A program made the translations under genes and the position numbers. From contig CAUSKK010000001.1 of assembly GCA_963532425.1 (NCBI GenBank), positions 1-64,000 on the forward strand: a DNA stretch of 64,000 bases, in the 5' to 3' direction. Within the stretch, counting starts at the first letter, position 1. Every line of letters starts with the position of its first letter. This document shows, piece after piece, positions 36,224 to 45,522 of the stretch. This DNA comes from CAUSKK01 sp963532425. GTDB lineage: Bacteria > Pseudomonadota > Gammaproteobacteria > Cardiobacteriales > Cardiobacteriaceae. The notes under the pieces were generated by a model. It searched no databases. It had not been told where the DNA came from and saw only the letters and a program-made list of their open reading frames with translations.

Positions 36224-38374
36224 CTACAAATCCCAGCGGAAATTCACCATCACATTGCGCGGTTCGCCGATGAAATTGTTGATGCCGTTGGTGCGCACCC
36301 GGTGGTTCTCGAAGTAGCGCTTGTTGGTCAGGTTGTTCAGGCTGATGCCAACGTTGAAATGGTCATTGACCTGATAGTTGGCATTGGCATTAACCAGTGC
36401 GTAACTGCCCTGGGACACACCCCACAGGCTGCTGGCCCGGCTCTGGAAGTCCACGCCGGCGCCCACGGTCCAGCGGCTCGGCAGGCGGTAGCTGCTGTAG
36501 AGGCGGAAGAGGTGGCGGGGCGTGTGGCGGCTGAAATTCATGCCGGCCGGATAGCGGTCGCTCTCGGTTCTCAGGTATTTGCTGCGGTTATAGGTGTAGC
36601 CGGCGAAGACCTGCCAGTCCTCATTGACCTTGCCGGATACCTCCACATCGACGCCGCGACTGCGCACCTTGCCGCTGGCAATGGCGTAGTTTTTCTTCGT
36701 GGCGGCGTCGGTCATGGCGATGGGCCGGTTGCGCTGTTCCACCTGGAAGAGGGCGACGCTGGCGTTCAGGTCGCCGTCCAGCCACTCGCCCTTCCAGCCG
36801 ATTTCGCTATTGCTGCCGAGCAGCGGCGGCAGGAAATTGCCCTGCAGGTCGCGGCTGCCCTGGGGCTTGAAGATGCGGCTGTGGTGGGCGTAGAGGGTGT
36901 TATGGGCGTCGATGTCATAGCTCAGACCCAGATAGGGGACGAAGCGGCTGCGCTTCGGGCGGCTGAGGCTGTCCGAGTCGGGGTCGGGCTTGCCGTTCCA
37001 CCAGTCGTAGTCCACCAGATTTTTACCCTGCCAGTGGGTGTAGCGGCCGCCGGCGAGGATGTGGAAATTGTCCAGGGCGTTGAAACGGGTGCCGAGGCTG
37101 ATGGCGTGGCTCTTCCGCTGGCTGGCGTAGCGGGTGCGGTCGTCGAACTGACTCCAGTTCGGCCGGGCCAGCTCGTCGCCCCGGAAGCTGTAGGGGTCAA
37201 AGGCGGTGTCGTTGCGCTGGCGGCGCCAGCGGGTGCGGTCGCGCTCGTGGCTGAAGCTGTAGTTAGCAAACAGGTCATGGTCGCGGCCCAGGGCCTGATA
37301 TTTGCCCATAACCCCGGTTTGCACCTGGAACTGCTGGCCCCAGTTGTCGTAGCGATTGATATTATTCAGCGCCAACTTGTCGCCGCTCTTCAGCCCGCCA
37401 TAGCTGGTGCTGCTGTTGGCCAGGGCGCCGAAGTGGCTGAAGGAACCCTCCTTGCTGAAGCCGAATTTGGTCTGCCACTGCCAATCCGGGTGGAAGCGGT
37501 GTTCGATTTCCCCGAAGGCGTTGAATTTCTCGAAGTCGCTGCGGTTCCAGTTGAAGCCCAGGTAGCGCTTGCGCGGGAAATGGGCATCGCGGCCGCCCTC
37601 GGCCATGGGCAGACCGAAGGGGTCCGGGGTGGAACGCTCGTTCTGCACCAGACCGCCGAGGCGGGCGGTGGTATCGGGGCCGAAGTCCTTCTCCATGACA
37701 CCGTAGAGGGTGTAATGCTCACCCTTGCCGCGCTCCTTGAAGGTGCTGTCCTTGCCGAGGACGCCAATCACCCGGCCGCGCAAATCCTGGCCCTTGCTCA
37801 GCGAACCCGAGGCATCAAAGACGGCCCGCTGCCGGCCGAAGCTGTTCACGCTGCCCTCAATGCTGGCCTTCGTTTCGGCGGTGGGCCGCTTGCGCACGGC
37901 GTTGATGGTGCCGCCGGGCTCGCCGTTGGCCTGGGTCAGACCGGTGGCCCCGCGCACCACTTCGATGTGGTCGTAGATGGCCAGGTCGCTGAGACTCTGG
38001 GCGTCGCGGTAGGGGTTGCCGCTGGCACCGGGTACGGTGCTGGCGAGGCCGTCCTCTTCGATTTGGTCAATGTAGAAGCCGCGCGTCTGGAAGCGGGTGC
38101 GGGTGGAATCGGGGACGACGTTCACGCCGGTGGTGGTTTTCAGGGCGTCCTTCAGGGTGGTGATGCCGCGTTCCTGCAGCTGGCGGCTGTCGATATTGGA
38201 CACCGACTGGGGCGTGTCCTTGGGGCTCAGGGCCAGGCCGGTGGTGGTGCGCAGGGCCGAGGTGCTGACCTGAATTGGTTCCAGCCGGAGGGTCTGATTA
38301 GCCGGGGCGGCGTTCTGGGCCGAAGCGCTGCCTCCGAGCAGGCCCAGCAGCAGGGCCAGAGGGGTTTTCTTCAT
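36224..38374 (-). CDS. TonB-dependent siderophore receptor
   Basis: Outer-membrane receptor of 716 residues, FpvA/FhuE-like. A signal peptide (MKKTPLALLLGLLGGSASAQ) is followed by a TonB-box-like stretch (EPIQVSTSA), the plug domain (TPQSVSNIDSRQLQERG, VVRGATGLTQANGEPGGTIN) and a beta-barrel ending in an aromatic-rich NFRWDL C-terminus. The ligand is unknown, with ferric siderophore likely. It is the last gene of a minus-strand run pgm - secreted protein - receptor. Confidence 0.92.
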   Translation of the reverse strand: MKKTPLALLLGLLGGSASAQNAAPANQTLRLEPIQVSTSALRTTTGLALSPKDTPQSVSNIDSRQLQERGITTLKDALKTTTGVNVVPDSTRTRFQTRGFYIDQIEEDGLASTVPGASGNPYRDAQSLSDLAIYDHIEVVRGATGLTQANGEPGGTINAVRKRPTAETKASIEGSVNSFGRQRAVFDASGSLSKGQDLRGRVIGVLGKDSTFKERGKGEHYTLYGVMEKDFGPDTTARLGGLVQNERSTPDPFGLPMAEGGRDAHFPRKRYLGFNWNRSDFEKFNAFGEIEHRFHPDWQWQTKFGFSKEGSFSHFGALANSSTSYGGLKSGDKLALNNINRYDNWGQQFQVQTGVMGKYQALGRDHDLFANYSFSHERDRTRWRRQRNDTAFDPYSFRGDELARPNWSQFDDRTRYASQRKSHAISLGTRFNALDNFHILAGGRYTHWQGKNLVDYDWWNGKPDPDSDSLSRPKRSRFVPYLGLSYDIDAHNTLYAHHSRIFKPQGSRDLQGNFLPPLLGSNSEIGWKGEWLDGDLNASVALFQVEQRNRPIAMTDAATKKNYAIASGKVRSRGVDVEVSGKVNEDWQVFAGYTYNRSKYLRTESDRYPAGMNFSRHTPRHLFRLYSSYRLPSRWTVGAGVDFQSRASSLWGVSQGSYALVNANANYQVNDHFNVGISLNNLTNKRYFENHRVRTNGINNFIGEPRNVMVNFRWDL

Positions 38375-38389
38375 TTTTATATCCTCAAA

Positions 38390-39163
38390 TTAAAAATCGG
38401 CGGGCGCCGGCAGCGGGTAATCCTCCGGCGCCCGGTAGTGTTCGCCGTCGTGGCTGAAGGTGAACACCTGGTCGTTGTACTTGGTGGCATAGCGTTTGAT
38501 GCCGCGATAGCCCTCCACCAGCATTTCCAGCGGGTAGAGGCCCTTGACCGGGGCCAAATCGTCGCGCACGCGCAGTTCGGCCTTCAGCAGGGTCTGCTGC
38601 CGTTCACAGTCCTCGTCGCAGCTTTCCCACTGGGCGCGGTTGTCCAGGCGGCTGGCGATGCGCTCGCGGCGAATCTGCCGGCCCTGGGGATAGAGCAGCA
38701 CCCGGGAACCGCAGATGGTGCCCTGCTGGGAATCGCCCACTTCACCATCGGCGGCCCAGACGTCCGGGCCGAGCTGGCGCCATTGCCAGATGGTGGGGGC
38801 ATTGCCCCAGCTGCCGACGAGCATGGAACCGCTGGACTGGGGCTGGCCGTCGTCGTCGAGCACCACCAGCATAGCCAGGCCGGGATTGACCTGGGCCGTC
38901 AGCAGGTTATCGCCGAGGAAGAGCACATAGTTCAGATTGCCGACGCGCCGGTGCTGCTGGTAGCGCATGCAGTAGCTGGCGCGGTCTTTGCCACTGGCGA
39001 AGGCCGGGCCCTCGTGCAGCCGGCATTGCCATTTCTCGCTGAGGGGAAATTGGCGTTGCATGTAGTTCTGCACCCAGTCCGGCGGCGCCGTCGGGGCCTG
39101 GGCATCGCTGTTGGCCCGGGCCAGGCCAGCCAGCAGCAGCAGGGCAATGAACAGACGGTTCAT
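38390..39163 (-). CDS. Secreted protein of unknown function
   Basis: I do not recognise this 257-residue protein. It has a signal peptide (MNRLFIALLLLAGLARANS) and at least five cysteines (QCRLHEG, SYCMRY, GTICGSR, SCDEDCERQ) that may form disulfides, with mixed alpha/beta composition afterwards. It starts inside the pgm stop (four-base overlap) and ends 15 bases before the TonB receptor, so all three are likely co-transcribed. A role linked to the receptor is possible but not shown. Confidence 0.7.
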   Translation of the reverse strand: MNRLFIALLLLAGLARANSDAQAPTAPPDWVQNYMQRQFPLSEKWQCRLHEGPAFASGKDRASYCMRYQQHRRVGNLNYVLFLGDNLLTAQVNPGLAMLVVLDDDGQPQSSGSMLVGSWGNAPTIWQWRQLGPDVWAADGEVGDSQQGTICGSRVLLYPQGRQIRRERIASRLDNRAQWESCDEDCERQQTLLKAELRVRDDLAPVKGLYPLEMLVEGYRGIKRYATKYNDQVFTFSHDGEHYRAPEDYPLPAPADF

Positions 39164-40719
39164 AGGGCGGCCTCCAGTTCCCGGAGATATTCGGCGCAGT
39201 GGGCCTCGTCCGGGCCGCTGACGTCCAGATAGATTTTCAACTTGGCCTCGGTGCCCGAGGGCCGGTAGAGCAGCCGGGCGCCGTCCAAATCCAGGCGCAG
39301 AATGTCGCTGGCCCAGTGGGGGTCGTCGCGATAGTCCTTGACCGCCAACACCGGCCGGCCGGCGATTTCCGTGGGGGGCGCGGCGCGCACCTGCTGCATG
39401 GCGGCCTGGGCCTCGGCCAGACTGGGGAAGCGCTTCGCCACCTGGCCGCTAGCGCTGGCGCCGAAGGTGGCAACGAACTCCTGCCAGTGGTCGGCCAGGG
39501 TTTTGCCCTCGGCCTGCAACTCCAGCTGGAGATTGAGCAGGGCCAGGGCGGCGGCGATGCCGTCCTTGTCATGCACCATCTGCGGATTGACCAGATAGCC
39601 CAGCGCTTCCTCGTAGGCAAATAGCAGCCGGTCCACCCGGCCCAGATATTTGAAGCCGGTCAAGGTCTCCCGGTAGCCGAGGCCGAAGCGCTTCGCCACC
39701 TCGGCCAGCAGCGGACTGGAAACCAGCGTGGTGGCCAGCACCCCCTTCTTGCCGGAGCGGGCGGCGGCCCAGCCGAGCAGCAAACCAATCTGGTTGCCGG
39801 ACAGGCGCTGCCAGCCCCCGGGCCCGGGCAGGGCAACGGCGAGCCGGTCGGCGTCCGGGTCGTTGGCGATGATGAGGTCGGCGCCCACCTCGGTGGCGGT
39901 GGCCTGGGCCAAATCCAGCGCGCCGGCCTCCTCGGGATTGGGGAAGGCCACGGTGGGGAAGGTCGGGTCGGGGTCGCACTGGGCCCGGACCAGGGTTGGC
40001 GGGTTCAAACCGGCCTGGCCCAGGGCCGCCAGCAGGGTGGCGGTGCCGACGCCGTGCAGGGCCGTGTAGACATAGTTCAGCGGCGCCGGCGGGGCGGTGA
40101 TGAGCTGGGCCACCCGGTGCACATAGGCGGTGATATGGCTTTCGGCCACCGGCTGGTAGGCGTCGCTGAGCACGAAGGGGGCGGCCTCGGCGGCGACGGC
40201 GTCGATTTCGGCGGCAATGGCTTTGTCGCTGGGGGCGATGATTTGGGCGCCGCCCAGATAGACCTTATAGCCCTGGTCGCCGGGCGGATTGTGGCTGGCC
40301 GTTACCATGATGGCGGCGGTGCTGTTCAACGCCCGGTGCACATAGGCCAGCACCGGCGTGGGCAGGGCCCGGGGCAGCAGATGGGTTTCCACCCCGGCCC
40401 CCTGCAACACGGCGGCGCTGCGCTGGGCGAAATCCTGGCCCTGGGCGCGGGCGTCGTAGCCGATGACCACCGATGGATTGACGAAATTTTTCTTCAGATA
40501 GCGGGCCAATCCTAGGGCACTCTGCATCACCACCAGGGCATTCATGCCGTTGGGGCCGGCCCGCCGGGGGCCGCGCAGGCCGGCGGTGCCAAAGCTGAGG
40601 CGCCCGGCGAAGCGCTCGGCCAGGGCCTCTGGGTCATCGAGCAGGGCCCGCAGTTCGTTTTGGCTTTCCGGGTCCGGGTCAAGCTCCAGCCAGCGTTCGG
40701 CCAGGGAACGAAAATCCAT
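39160..40719 (-). CDS. Phosphoglucomutase/phosphomannomutase family protein
   Basis: An alpha-D-phosphohexomutase of 519 residues. The catalytic phosphoserine loop is TASHNPPGDQGYK, the metal loop NDPDADRLAV, the sugar-binding loop YEEALGYLV, and the phosphate-binding loop YRPSGTEAKLKIYL. N-terminal SFGTAGLRGPRR is typical of the PGM2-like branch. Probably interconverts glucose-1-P/glucose-6-P or mannose phosphates. GGAG precedes the ATG. Confidence 0.92.
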   Translation of the reverse strand: MDFRSLAERWLELDPDPESQNELRALLDDPEALAERFAGRLSFGTAGLRGPRRAGPNGMNALVVMQSALGLARYLKKNFVNPSVVIGYDARAQGQDFAQRSAAVLQGAGVETHLLPRALPTPVLAYVHRALNSTAAIMVTASHNPPGDQGYKVYLGGAQIIAPSDKAIAAEIDAVAAEAAPFVLSDAYQPVAESHITAYVHRVAQLITAPPAPLNYVYTALHGVGTATLLAALGQAGLNPPTLVRAQCDPDPTFPTVAFPNPEEAGALDLAQATATEVGADLIIANDPDADRLAVALPGPGGWQRLSGNQIGLLLGWAAARSGKKGVLATTLVSSPLLAEVAKRFGLGYRETLTGFKYLGRVDRLLFAYEEALGYLVNPQMVHDKDGIAAALALLNLQLELQAEGKTLADHWQEFVATFGASASGQVAKRFPSLAEAQAAMQQVRAAPPTEIAGRPVLAVKDYRDDPHWASDILRLDLDGARLLYRPSGTEAKLKIYLDVSGPDEAHCAEYLRELEAAL

Positions 40720-40850
40720 GTTGATTCTCCGAGGGTTATTAAACAGGGGCTCATTATAGCCAGAGGCCGGGCGCCGGGCCGGGGCCTAAACCATTGGCCG
40801 CTGCTGGGCCATCGGCTCTACAATCGTGCTGATTTTTATAAGGAGCCACC

Positions 40851-41147
40851 ATGAGCATTAATTTCAATATCCGCATGGAAGAAGAACTGAAAGAACGGGC
40901 TTTTCCTGTTATCGAACGTTATGGCCTGACCCCGGCCCAGGCGGTCAAACTCTTTCTGCGCCAAATCGCCGATACCCAGACCATTCCTCTAACTTTTAAT
41001 CATCACGCTACGCCGGTGCTCAATGCTCTGACCCGGGCCGCCATTGCCGAAGCCCGAGCCGGTGGCGGTGAAGTCTATGACAGTGTGGAAGAGGCGCTGG
41101 CCGCCTTCGACGCCCTGGCCCAGCCCGGCACCGCCCTGGCTGAATGA
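40851..41147 (+). CDS. RelB/DinJ-family antitoxin
   Basis: A 98-residue ribbon-helix-helix antitoxin: NFNIRMEEELKERAFPVIERYGLTPAQAVKLFLRQIADTQTIPLTF spans the DNA-binding domain and the start of the toxin-binding tail. It has a good AAGGAG site. The expected YafQ/RelE-type toxin should follow; instead only a 23-codon frame overlapping the stop (ATGA) remains and runs into a decamer island. Possibly an orphan antitoxin. Confidence 0.85.
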   Translation: MSINFNIRMEEELKERAFPVIERYGLTPAQAVKLFLRQIADTQTIPLTFNHHATPVLNALTRAAIAEARAGGGEVYDSVEEALAAFDALAQPGTALAE

Positions 41148-41215
41148 AGCGCCGGCCGACTAAAGCCGATTTTGTTCGACGCGGGCCGGGGAAGCGCTTC
41201 GGGCTGGGCAATTAA
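41144..41215 (+). pseudogene. Possible remnant of the partner toxin
   Basis: Starting at ATG 41144 inside the antitoxin stop, the frame reads MKRRPTKADFVRRG, reminiscent of the basic start of YafQ/RelE toxins, then passes through a decamer (KRF) and stops after 23 codons. The remainder of a toxin of about 90 residues is absent. The homology is only suggestive. Confidence 0.4.
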
Positions 41216-41871
41216 ACCGAAGCGCTTCGGCCTAAAACCACTAAAGGAAGTGCTTCATTTTCGGCGGCTGGTTAATGGCGAAGCGCTTCCGCCTCAGCCG
41301 ATAGATTTTCTCGGCCCGACGAGTGAATCATTAGAGCGCTTCGGCTTGGGGCTCCAGAAGGAAGCGCTTCCAGCGGAGTAACCAAACCGAAGCGCTTCGT
41401 TGTTAGAAGTCTTGGCAGAGTGAAGCGCTTCGTTAGGAGGGACGGGGAAGGGAGCGCTTCGGTTATCGACGAAGCGCTTCTAGCTAGGGCTTTAGGTCAG
41501 AAGGGGAAGCGCTTCCAGCGGCGTAGCCAAAACGAAGCGCTTCGGTCTTGGCCCGGCGGGCGTTGTTTTTAGTCGCCAAGGGAAGCGCTTCGCCCGGAAA
41601 GGGTTCTGAAACCGAAGCGCTTCGACTTGAAGTCGCGGAATAATCAAACCGAAGCGCTTCGTTTGTCGGGGCCAAGCGAACTGAAGCGCTTCGTTCTCAA
41701 AAGTTGTAAGTGAAGCGCTGCTTTTAGAGCGACAGGCTGATAGCGAAGCGCTTCATGGTTGGAAGCCGGGCCAGAGCGAAGCGCTTCGGGCCGGGACTTC
41801 AGGTTAGAAGGGGGAGCGCTTCATTTATCGGGGTTAGCGAACCGAAGCGCTTCGGAGGAAGGAAGCGCTTA
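41191..41871. repeat. Decamer island 4 with ~53-base higher-order units
   Basis: About 16 exact GAAGCGCTTC copies in 0.68 kb. Degenerate longer units recur, for example AGAAGG-GAAGCGCTTCCAGCGG-GTA-CCAAA-CGAAGCGCTTCGK near 41356-41400 and 41498-41543, and a related one near 41806-41852. The island's final variant (GGAAGCGCTTAG) supplies the alr stop codon. No gene is recognised within it. Confidence 0.9.
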
Positions 41872-42942
41872 GTCCCCGGCCGGGCGTAGCACCGTGGCGA
41901 CCCGGGCGGTGAGGGTGGTGCTGAGGGTATAGGGAATGGTGTCCAGGGCTGCCGCCAGCGTCTCGGCCGGATTATCGGCGCCGAAGATGATGACCTCGTC
42001 GCCGGGCCGGGCCGTGTCGGCGCCGAGCCACAGCAGGCTCATGTCCATGGCCACCCGGCCCACCAGCGGATAGAGGCGGCCGTTCAGGTGCAGCCGAACG
42101 CGGCCGGGGACGATTTCGCGCTTAAAGCCGTCGCCGTAGCCCAGGGCGATGGTGGCCAGGGTGCCGGCCGTGGGGGCCTCAAACTGGCCGCCGTAGCCGG
42201 CCCGGTCGCCGGCCTCCAGCCGGTGGGTGGCGATGACCTCGGTGCGCAGGGTCATGACCGGCCGCAGATTGAAATCGGCGCCGACGCTGGCCGCAAACGG
42301 CGACAGCCCATAGAGAGCCAGGCCCGGCCGTACCCATTCCTCCTCCACGTCCTCCAGGGCCAGCAGGGCGGCGCTGTTGCTGAAACTGCGTTCGACTCCG
42401 GCCGGCGGAACGAAGCGCTTCAGCCCGTCGCGCTGGGCCCGGCTCGGGCCCAAATCGGCCTCGTCGGCCCGGTGGAAATGGGAAAGCAGGCCGCGCAGCT
42501 GCCATTCCGGCCGCTGGGCCAGGAGCTGGCGGGCCCGTTCGTAGCCGGGGCCGTCGAAGCCGAGCCGGTGCATGCCGCTGTCGAGCTTGAGCCAGACGGT
42601 GAGGGCCGTCCCCGGCGGAATCAGCGCCCACTGCTCCTCGTTGTGCAGGCAGGGCCAGAAGTTTTCCGCCGCCGCCAGCGGGGCCTCGTCCCGGTGGAAA
42701 AAGCCCTCCAGCAGCAGCACCGGCTGGCGGTAGCCGAGGGCGCGCAGCCGTAGGGCCTCATCGATGGCCGCCACCGCCAGTAGCGGCACCTCGTCCAGCA
42801 CCGGCTTGAGCGCTTCGACGCCGTGGCCGTAGGCGTTGGCCTTGACCACCGCCATCAGCCGGCGGGCCCCGGCCCGGCGTTGCAATTCGCGCCGGTTATG
42901 GGCCAGCGCGGCCAAATCAAGAATTCGTTGGAGGGGACGCAT
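41869..42942 (-). CDS. alr: Alanine racemase
   Basis: PLP enzyme making D-alanine for peptidoglycan. It has 357 residues from ATG 42942 (MRPLQRILDLAALAHNRREL); the longer frame into dnaB is rejected. The PLP lysine is in AVVKANAYGHG (Lys34) and the second catalytic tyrosine in DRAGYGGQF, with VAMDMSLLWLG near the C-terminus. A decamer encodes part of LKRFVPP. The stop codon lies in a decamer variant. Directly downstream of dnaB, a common gammaproteobacterial pairing. Confidence 0.95.
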   Translation of the reverse strand: MRPLQRILDLAALAHNRRELQRRAGARRLMAVVKANAYGHGVEALKPVLDEVPLLAVAAIDEALRLRALGYRQPVLLLEGFFHRDEAPLAAAENFWPCLHNEEQWALIPPGTALTVWLKLDSGMHRLGFDGPGYERARQLLAQRPEWQLRGLLSHFHRADEADLGPSRAQRDGLKRFVPPAGVERSFSNSAALLALEDVEEEWVRPGLALYGLSPFAASVGADFNLRPVMTLRTEVIATHRLEAGDRAGYGGQFEAPTAGTLATIALGYGDGFKREIVPGRVRLHLNGRLYPLVGRVAMDMSLLWLGADTARPGDEVIIFGADNPAETLAAALDTIPYTLSTTLTARVATVLRPAGD

Positions 42943-42943
42943 A

Positions 42944-44380
42944 TTAGATTCCGTGGCTGCCGGGGGCGTGGAACTGGCCCTCCGCCTGCTCATCCGGGCC
43001 GGGATTGAGGTCGGAGAAGCGCAGGAACTGGCCCTCGAAGTTGAGATTGACGGTGCCGAGCTCGCCGTTGCGCTGCTTGGCAATGATGATTTCGCTGGGC
43101 GGACGCCGGTCGCCGTTGGCCTCGCCATAGTAGGCATCGCGGTAGACGAACATCACCACGTCCGCATCCTGTTCGATGGAACCGGAGTCGCGCAAATCGG
43201 ACAGCTTCGGCCGTTTGTTCTTGTTTTCGCGGCTCTCCAGGGCGCGGTTGAGCTGGGACAGGGCAATCACCGGCACGTTCAGTTCCTTGGCCAGCAGCTT
43301 CAGGCCCCGGGAAATGTCCGTCATCTGATTGACGCGGGAATCGTTGCCGCGCTCGGGCTGCATGAGCTGGAGATAGTCCACCACAATCAGGCCCAGGCCC
43401 TGCTGTTCCCGCTTCAGCCGCCGGGCCCGGGAGCGCATTTCGCTCATGGTCATGTGGGAGGAGTCGTCGATGAACAGCGGCAGTTCGCGTAGCTCATTGA
43501 CGGTGAGGGCGAGGCGGTTCATGTCCAGCTCGCTGAGATTGCCGACACGCAGCTGATTGTGCGGAATCCGGCTGGAGGTGCTAATCATGCGCAGCATCAG
43601 CGAGCGCGCCGGCATTTCCAGCGAATAGATGGCGGTGGGAAAGCCGTTGCGGGCCACGGTTTCGGCGATGTTCATCACGAAGGTGGTCTTACCCATGGAC
43701 GGACGGCCGCCGACGATGATGAGCTCCCCGGGCTGGAGGCCGGCGGTCATATAGTCCAAATCGCGAAAGCCGGTGGACAGGCCGGTTACGGCGCTCTGGT
43801 GTTCCACCAGACTGCGCACATACTCCACCGTCTCGGCGACAATGACCCGGGAGCGCTGGAAGCCGCCGCCCTCCTGGCTGCGGTACTGGTTGCCGAGCTG
43901 GAAAACCCGGGTTTCGGCCAGTTCGAGCAAGTCGCGGGCGTCCCGGCCCCGGGGCTGGTAGACGTCCTCGATGGTTTCCTCGCAGACTCCAATCAGGGCG
44001 CGCATGGTGGCCCGGTCGCGGACGGTCTGAATGACGTGTTCAAAGTTGCCGGGGCTGAAGGAAACGGCCTCCTGCTCCAACTTATTAATGTAGAGGGAGC
44101 TCTCGTCGAAGCTGAGCTGGCCGAGGCTGCGCAGTTCGTCGATGAGGGTCAGGCTGTTGAGGCTGGCGCCCCGGTCGAGCAGCCGGGCCATGGCGGCGTA
44201 AATCTGCCGGTGCTGGCGTTCGCTGAAATCCTCCGGCTGGAGCCGGCCCTCGACGCGCTCCCAGAGCTCGTTATTGACCAGCAGGGCAGCCAGCAGCGCC
44301 TCCTCCATTTCCCGGGATTTGGGCGCAATGCGCTGGCGGCTGCGGTTGGGATTGTCCTCCGGGTGGTTGTCCGCGCTCAT
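42944..44380 (-). CDS. dnaB: Replicative DNA helicase DnaB
   Basis: Hexameric replication-fork helicase, 478 residues. The N-terminal domain (REMEEALLAALLVNNELWERV) is followed by a linker and the RecA-like domain with Walker A (GGRPSMGKTTFVMNIAE), Walker B (LIVVDYLQLMQ) and LSQLNRALESRENKNKRP. Its stop lies one base before the alr start codon. Confidence 0.97.
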   Translation of the reverse strand: MSADNHPEDNPNRSRQRIAPKSREMEEALLAALLVNNELWERVEGRLQPEDFSERQHRQIYAAMARLLDRGASLNSLTLIDELRSLGQLSFDESSLYINKLEQEAVSFSPGNFEHVIQTVRDRATMRALIGVCEETIEDVYQPRGRDARDLLELAETRVFQLGNQYRSQEGGGFQRSRVIVAETVEYVRSLVEHQSAVTGLSTGFRDLDYMTAGLQPGELIIVGGRPSMGKTTFVMNIAETVARNGFPTAIYSLEMPARSLMLRMISTSSRIPHNQLRVGNLSELDMNRLALTVNELRELPLFIDDSSHMTMSEMRSRARRLKREQQGLGLIVVDYLQLMQPERGNDSRVNQMTDISRGLKLLAKELNVPVIALSQLNRALESRENKNKRPKLSDLRDSGSIEQDADVVMFVYRDAYYGEANGDRRPPSEIIIAKQRNGELGTVNLNFEGQFLRFSDLNPGPDEQAEGQFHAPGSHGI

Positions 44381-44385
44381 GCCAT

Positions 44386-45432
44386 TCAGGGGCAGGGATT
44401 GGAGATGTCGCGGTGGACGGCGTCGATGGCGGCCAGGGTGTCCGCATCTAGCACCACCTCAAGGCTGGCGATGTTTTCGCGCAGCTGTTCCAGCGTGGTG
44501 GCGCCGATGATGTTGGCCTGGACGAAGGGGCGCTGATTGACAAAGGCCAGGGCCAGCTGGGTCAGGCTCAGGCCCCAGGCGGCGGCGATGGCTTGATAGC
44601 GGCCGGTGGCCTCGTAGCCCCGGGGCTGGTTGTAACGCTGGAAGCGCTCGAATTTGGCCAGGCGCCAATCGGGCTGCCATTGTTCGCGCGGCGCCAGATA
44701 TTTGCCGCTGAGCAGGCCGAAGGCCAGCGGCGAATAGGCCAGCAGGCCGATGTTTTCGCGCAGGGAGATTTCGGCCAGGCCCACCTCATAGCTGCGGTTG
44801 AGCAGGTTGTAGGGATTTTGCACCGACACCAGCGGGAGACCGGGCAGCGCGGCGCGGAGGTGGGCCAGCACCCCCCAGGGGGTTTCGTTGGACAGGCCAT
44901 AGTGGCGAATCTTGCCCTCGCGGCGCAGTTCGTCCAGGGCGGCCAGGGTTTCGGCCAGCGGTGTCAGGTCGCTTTCGTCGCCGAGGGCGTCGAGGCCGAG
45001 CCGGCCGAAGAAGTTTACCGGCCGTTCCGGCCAGTGCAGCTGGTAGAGGTCGAGGTAGTCCGTTTGCAGCCGCTTCAGGCTGGCGTGGCAGGCGGCGCGC
45101 AGCTGCTCGCGGTTGAAGCGGGAGCCGCCGCGAATGTAGCGTTCGGCCTCGCCCCGGGAGGGGCCGGCAATCTTCGAGGCCAGCACGATTTGGGCGCGGT
45201 TGCCCCGGGCCTTGAGCCAGCTGCCGATGATGCTTTCGGTACGGCCATAGGTGCTGGCCTGGGGCGGGACGGGGTAGAGTTCGGCGGTGTCGATGAAGTT
45301 AACGCCCTGAGCCAAGGCGTAGTCCAGCTGTTCATGGGCTTCGGCCTCGCTGTTCTGTTCGCCCCAGGTCATGGTGCCGAGACAGATACGGCTGATTTTC
45401 AGGTCGGTGGGGCCGAGATTTTGGTATTGCAT
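44386..45432 (-). CDS. tas: Aldo/keto reductase, Tas family
   Basis: NADPH-dependent oxidoreductase of 348 residues. It has LGTMTWGEQNSEAEAHEQLD, the catalytic FIDTAELYPVPP, the lysine in LASKIAG and the histidine in LYQLHWPERP, plus the C-terminal cofactor site NIIGATTLEQLRENI. The physiological substrate is unknown. It ends five bases before dnaB and is divergent from rep. Confidence 0.9.
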   Translation of the reverse strand: MQYQNLGPTDLKISRICLGTMTWGEQNSEAEAHEQLDYALAQGVNFIDTAELYPVPPQASTYGRTESIIGSWLKARGNRAQIVLASKIAGPSRGEAERYIRGGSRFNREQLRAACHASLKRLQTDYLDLYQLHWPERPVNFFGRLGLDALGDESDLTPLAETLAALDELRREGKIRHYGLSNETPWGVLAHLRAALPGLPLVSVQNPYNLLNRSYEVGLAEISLRENIGLLAYSPLAFGLLSGKYLAPREQWQPDWRLAKFERFQRYNQPRGYEATGRYQAIAAAWGLSLTQLALAFVNQRPFVQANIIGATTLEQLRENIASLEVVLDADTLAAIDAVHRDISNPCP

Positions 45433-45487
45433 GCTTATTCCTCAACGTCAGGAGGCGCCGGCGGGCCACGGCCGCAGCGCTCTGGTC

Positions 45488-45496
45488 TGTTAAAAT
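45488..45496 (+). promoter_or_regulatory. Extended -10 promoter for rep
   Basis: TGTTAAAAT (45488-45496) fits an extended -10 element about 27 bases before the GTG start of rep. A decamer-like CAGCGCTCTG lies about 15 bases upstream. Confidence 0.5.
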
Positions 45497-45522
45497 CGGG
45501 TCTTTTAATTGCGGGAAAGTTT

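Noticed and set aside
36302..39232. 976-codon plus frame opposite the TonB receptor and secreted gene
   Set aside because: Antisense open frame caused by GC-rich codon bias; both minus genes have signal peptides and conserved domains.
44593..45522. 310-codon upstream extension of rep
   Set aside because: It is antisense to tas; the family N-terminus starts at GTG 45523.
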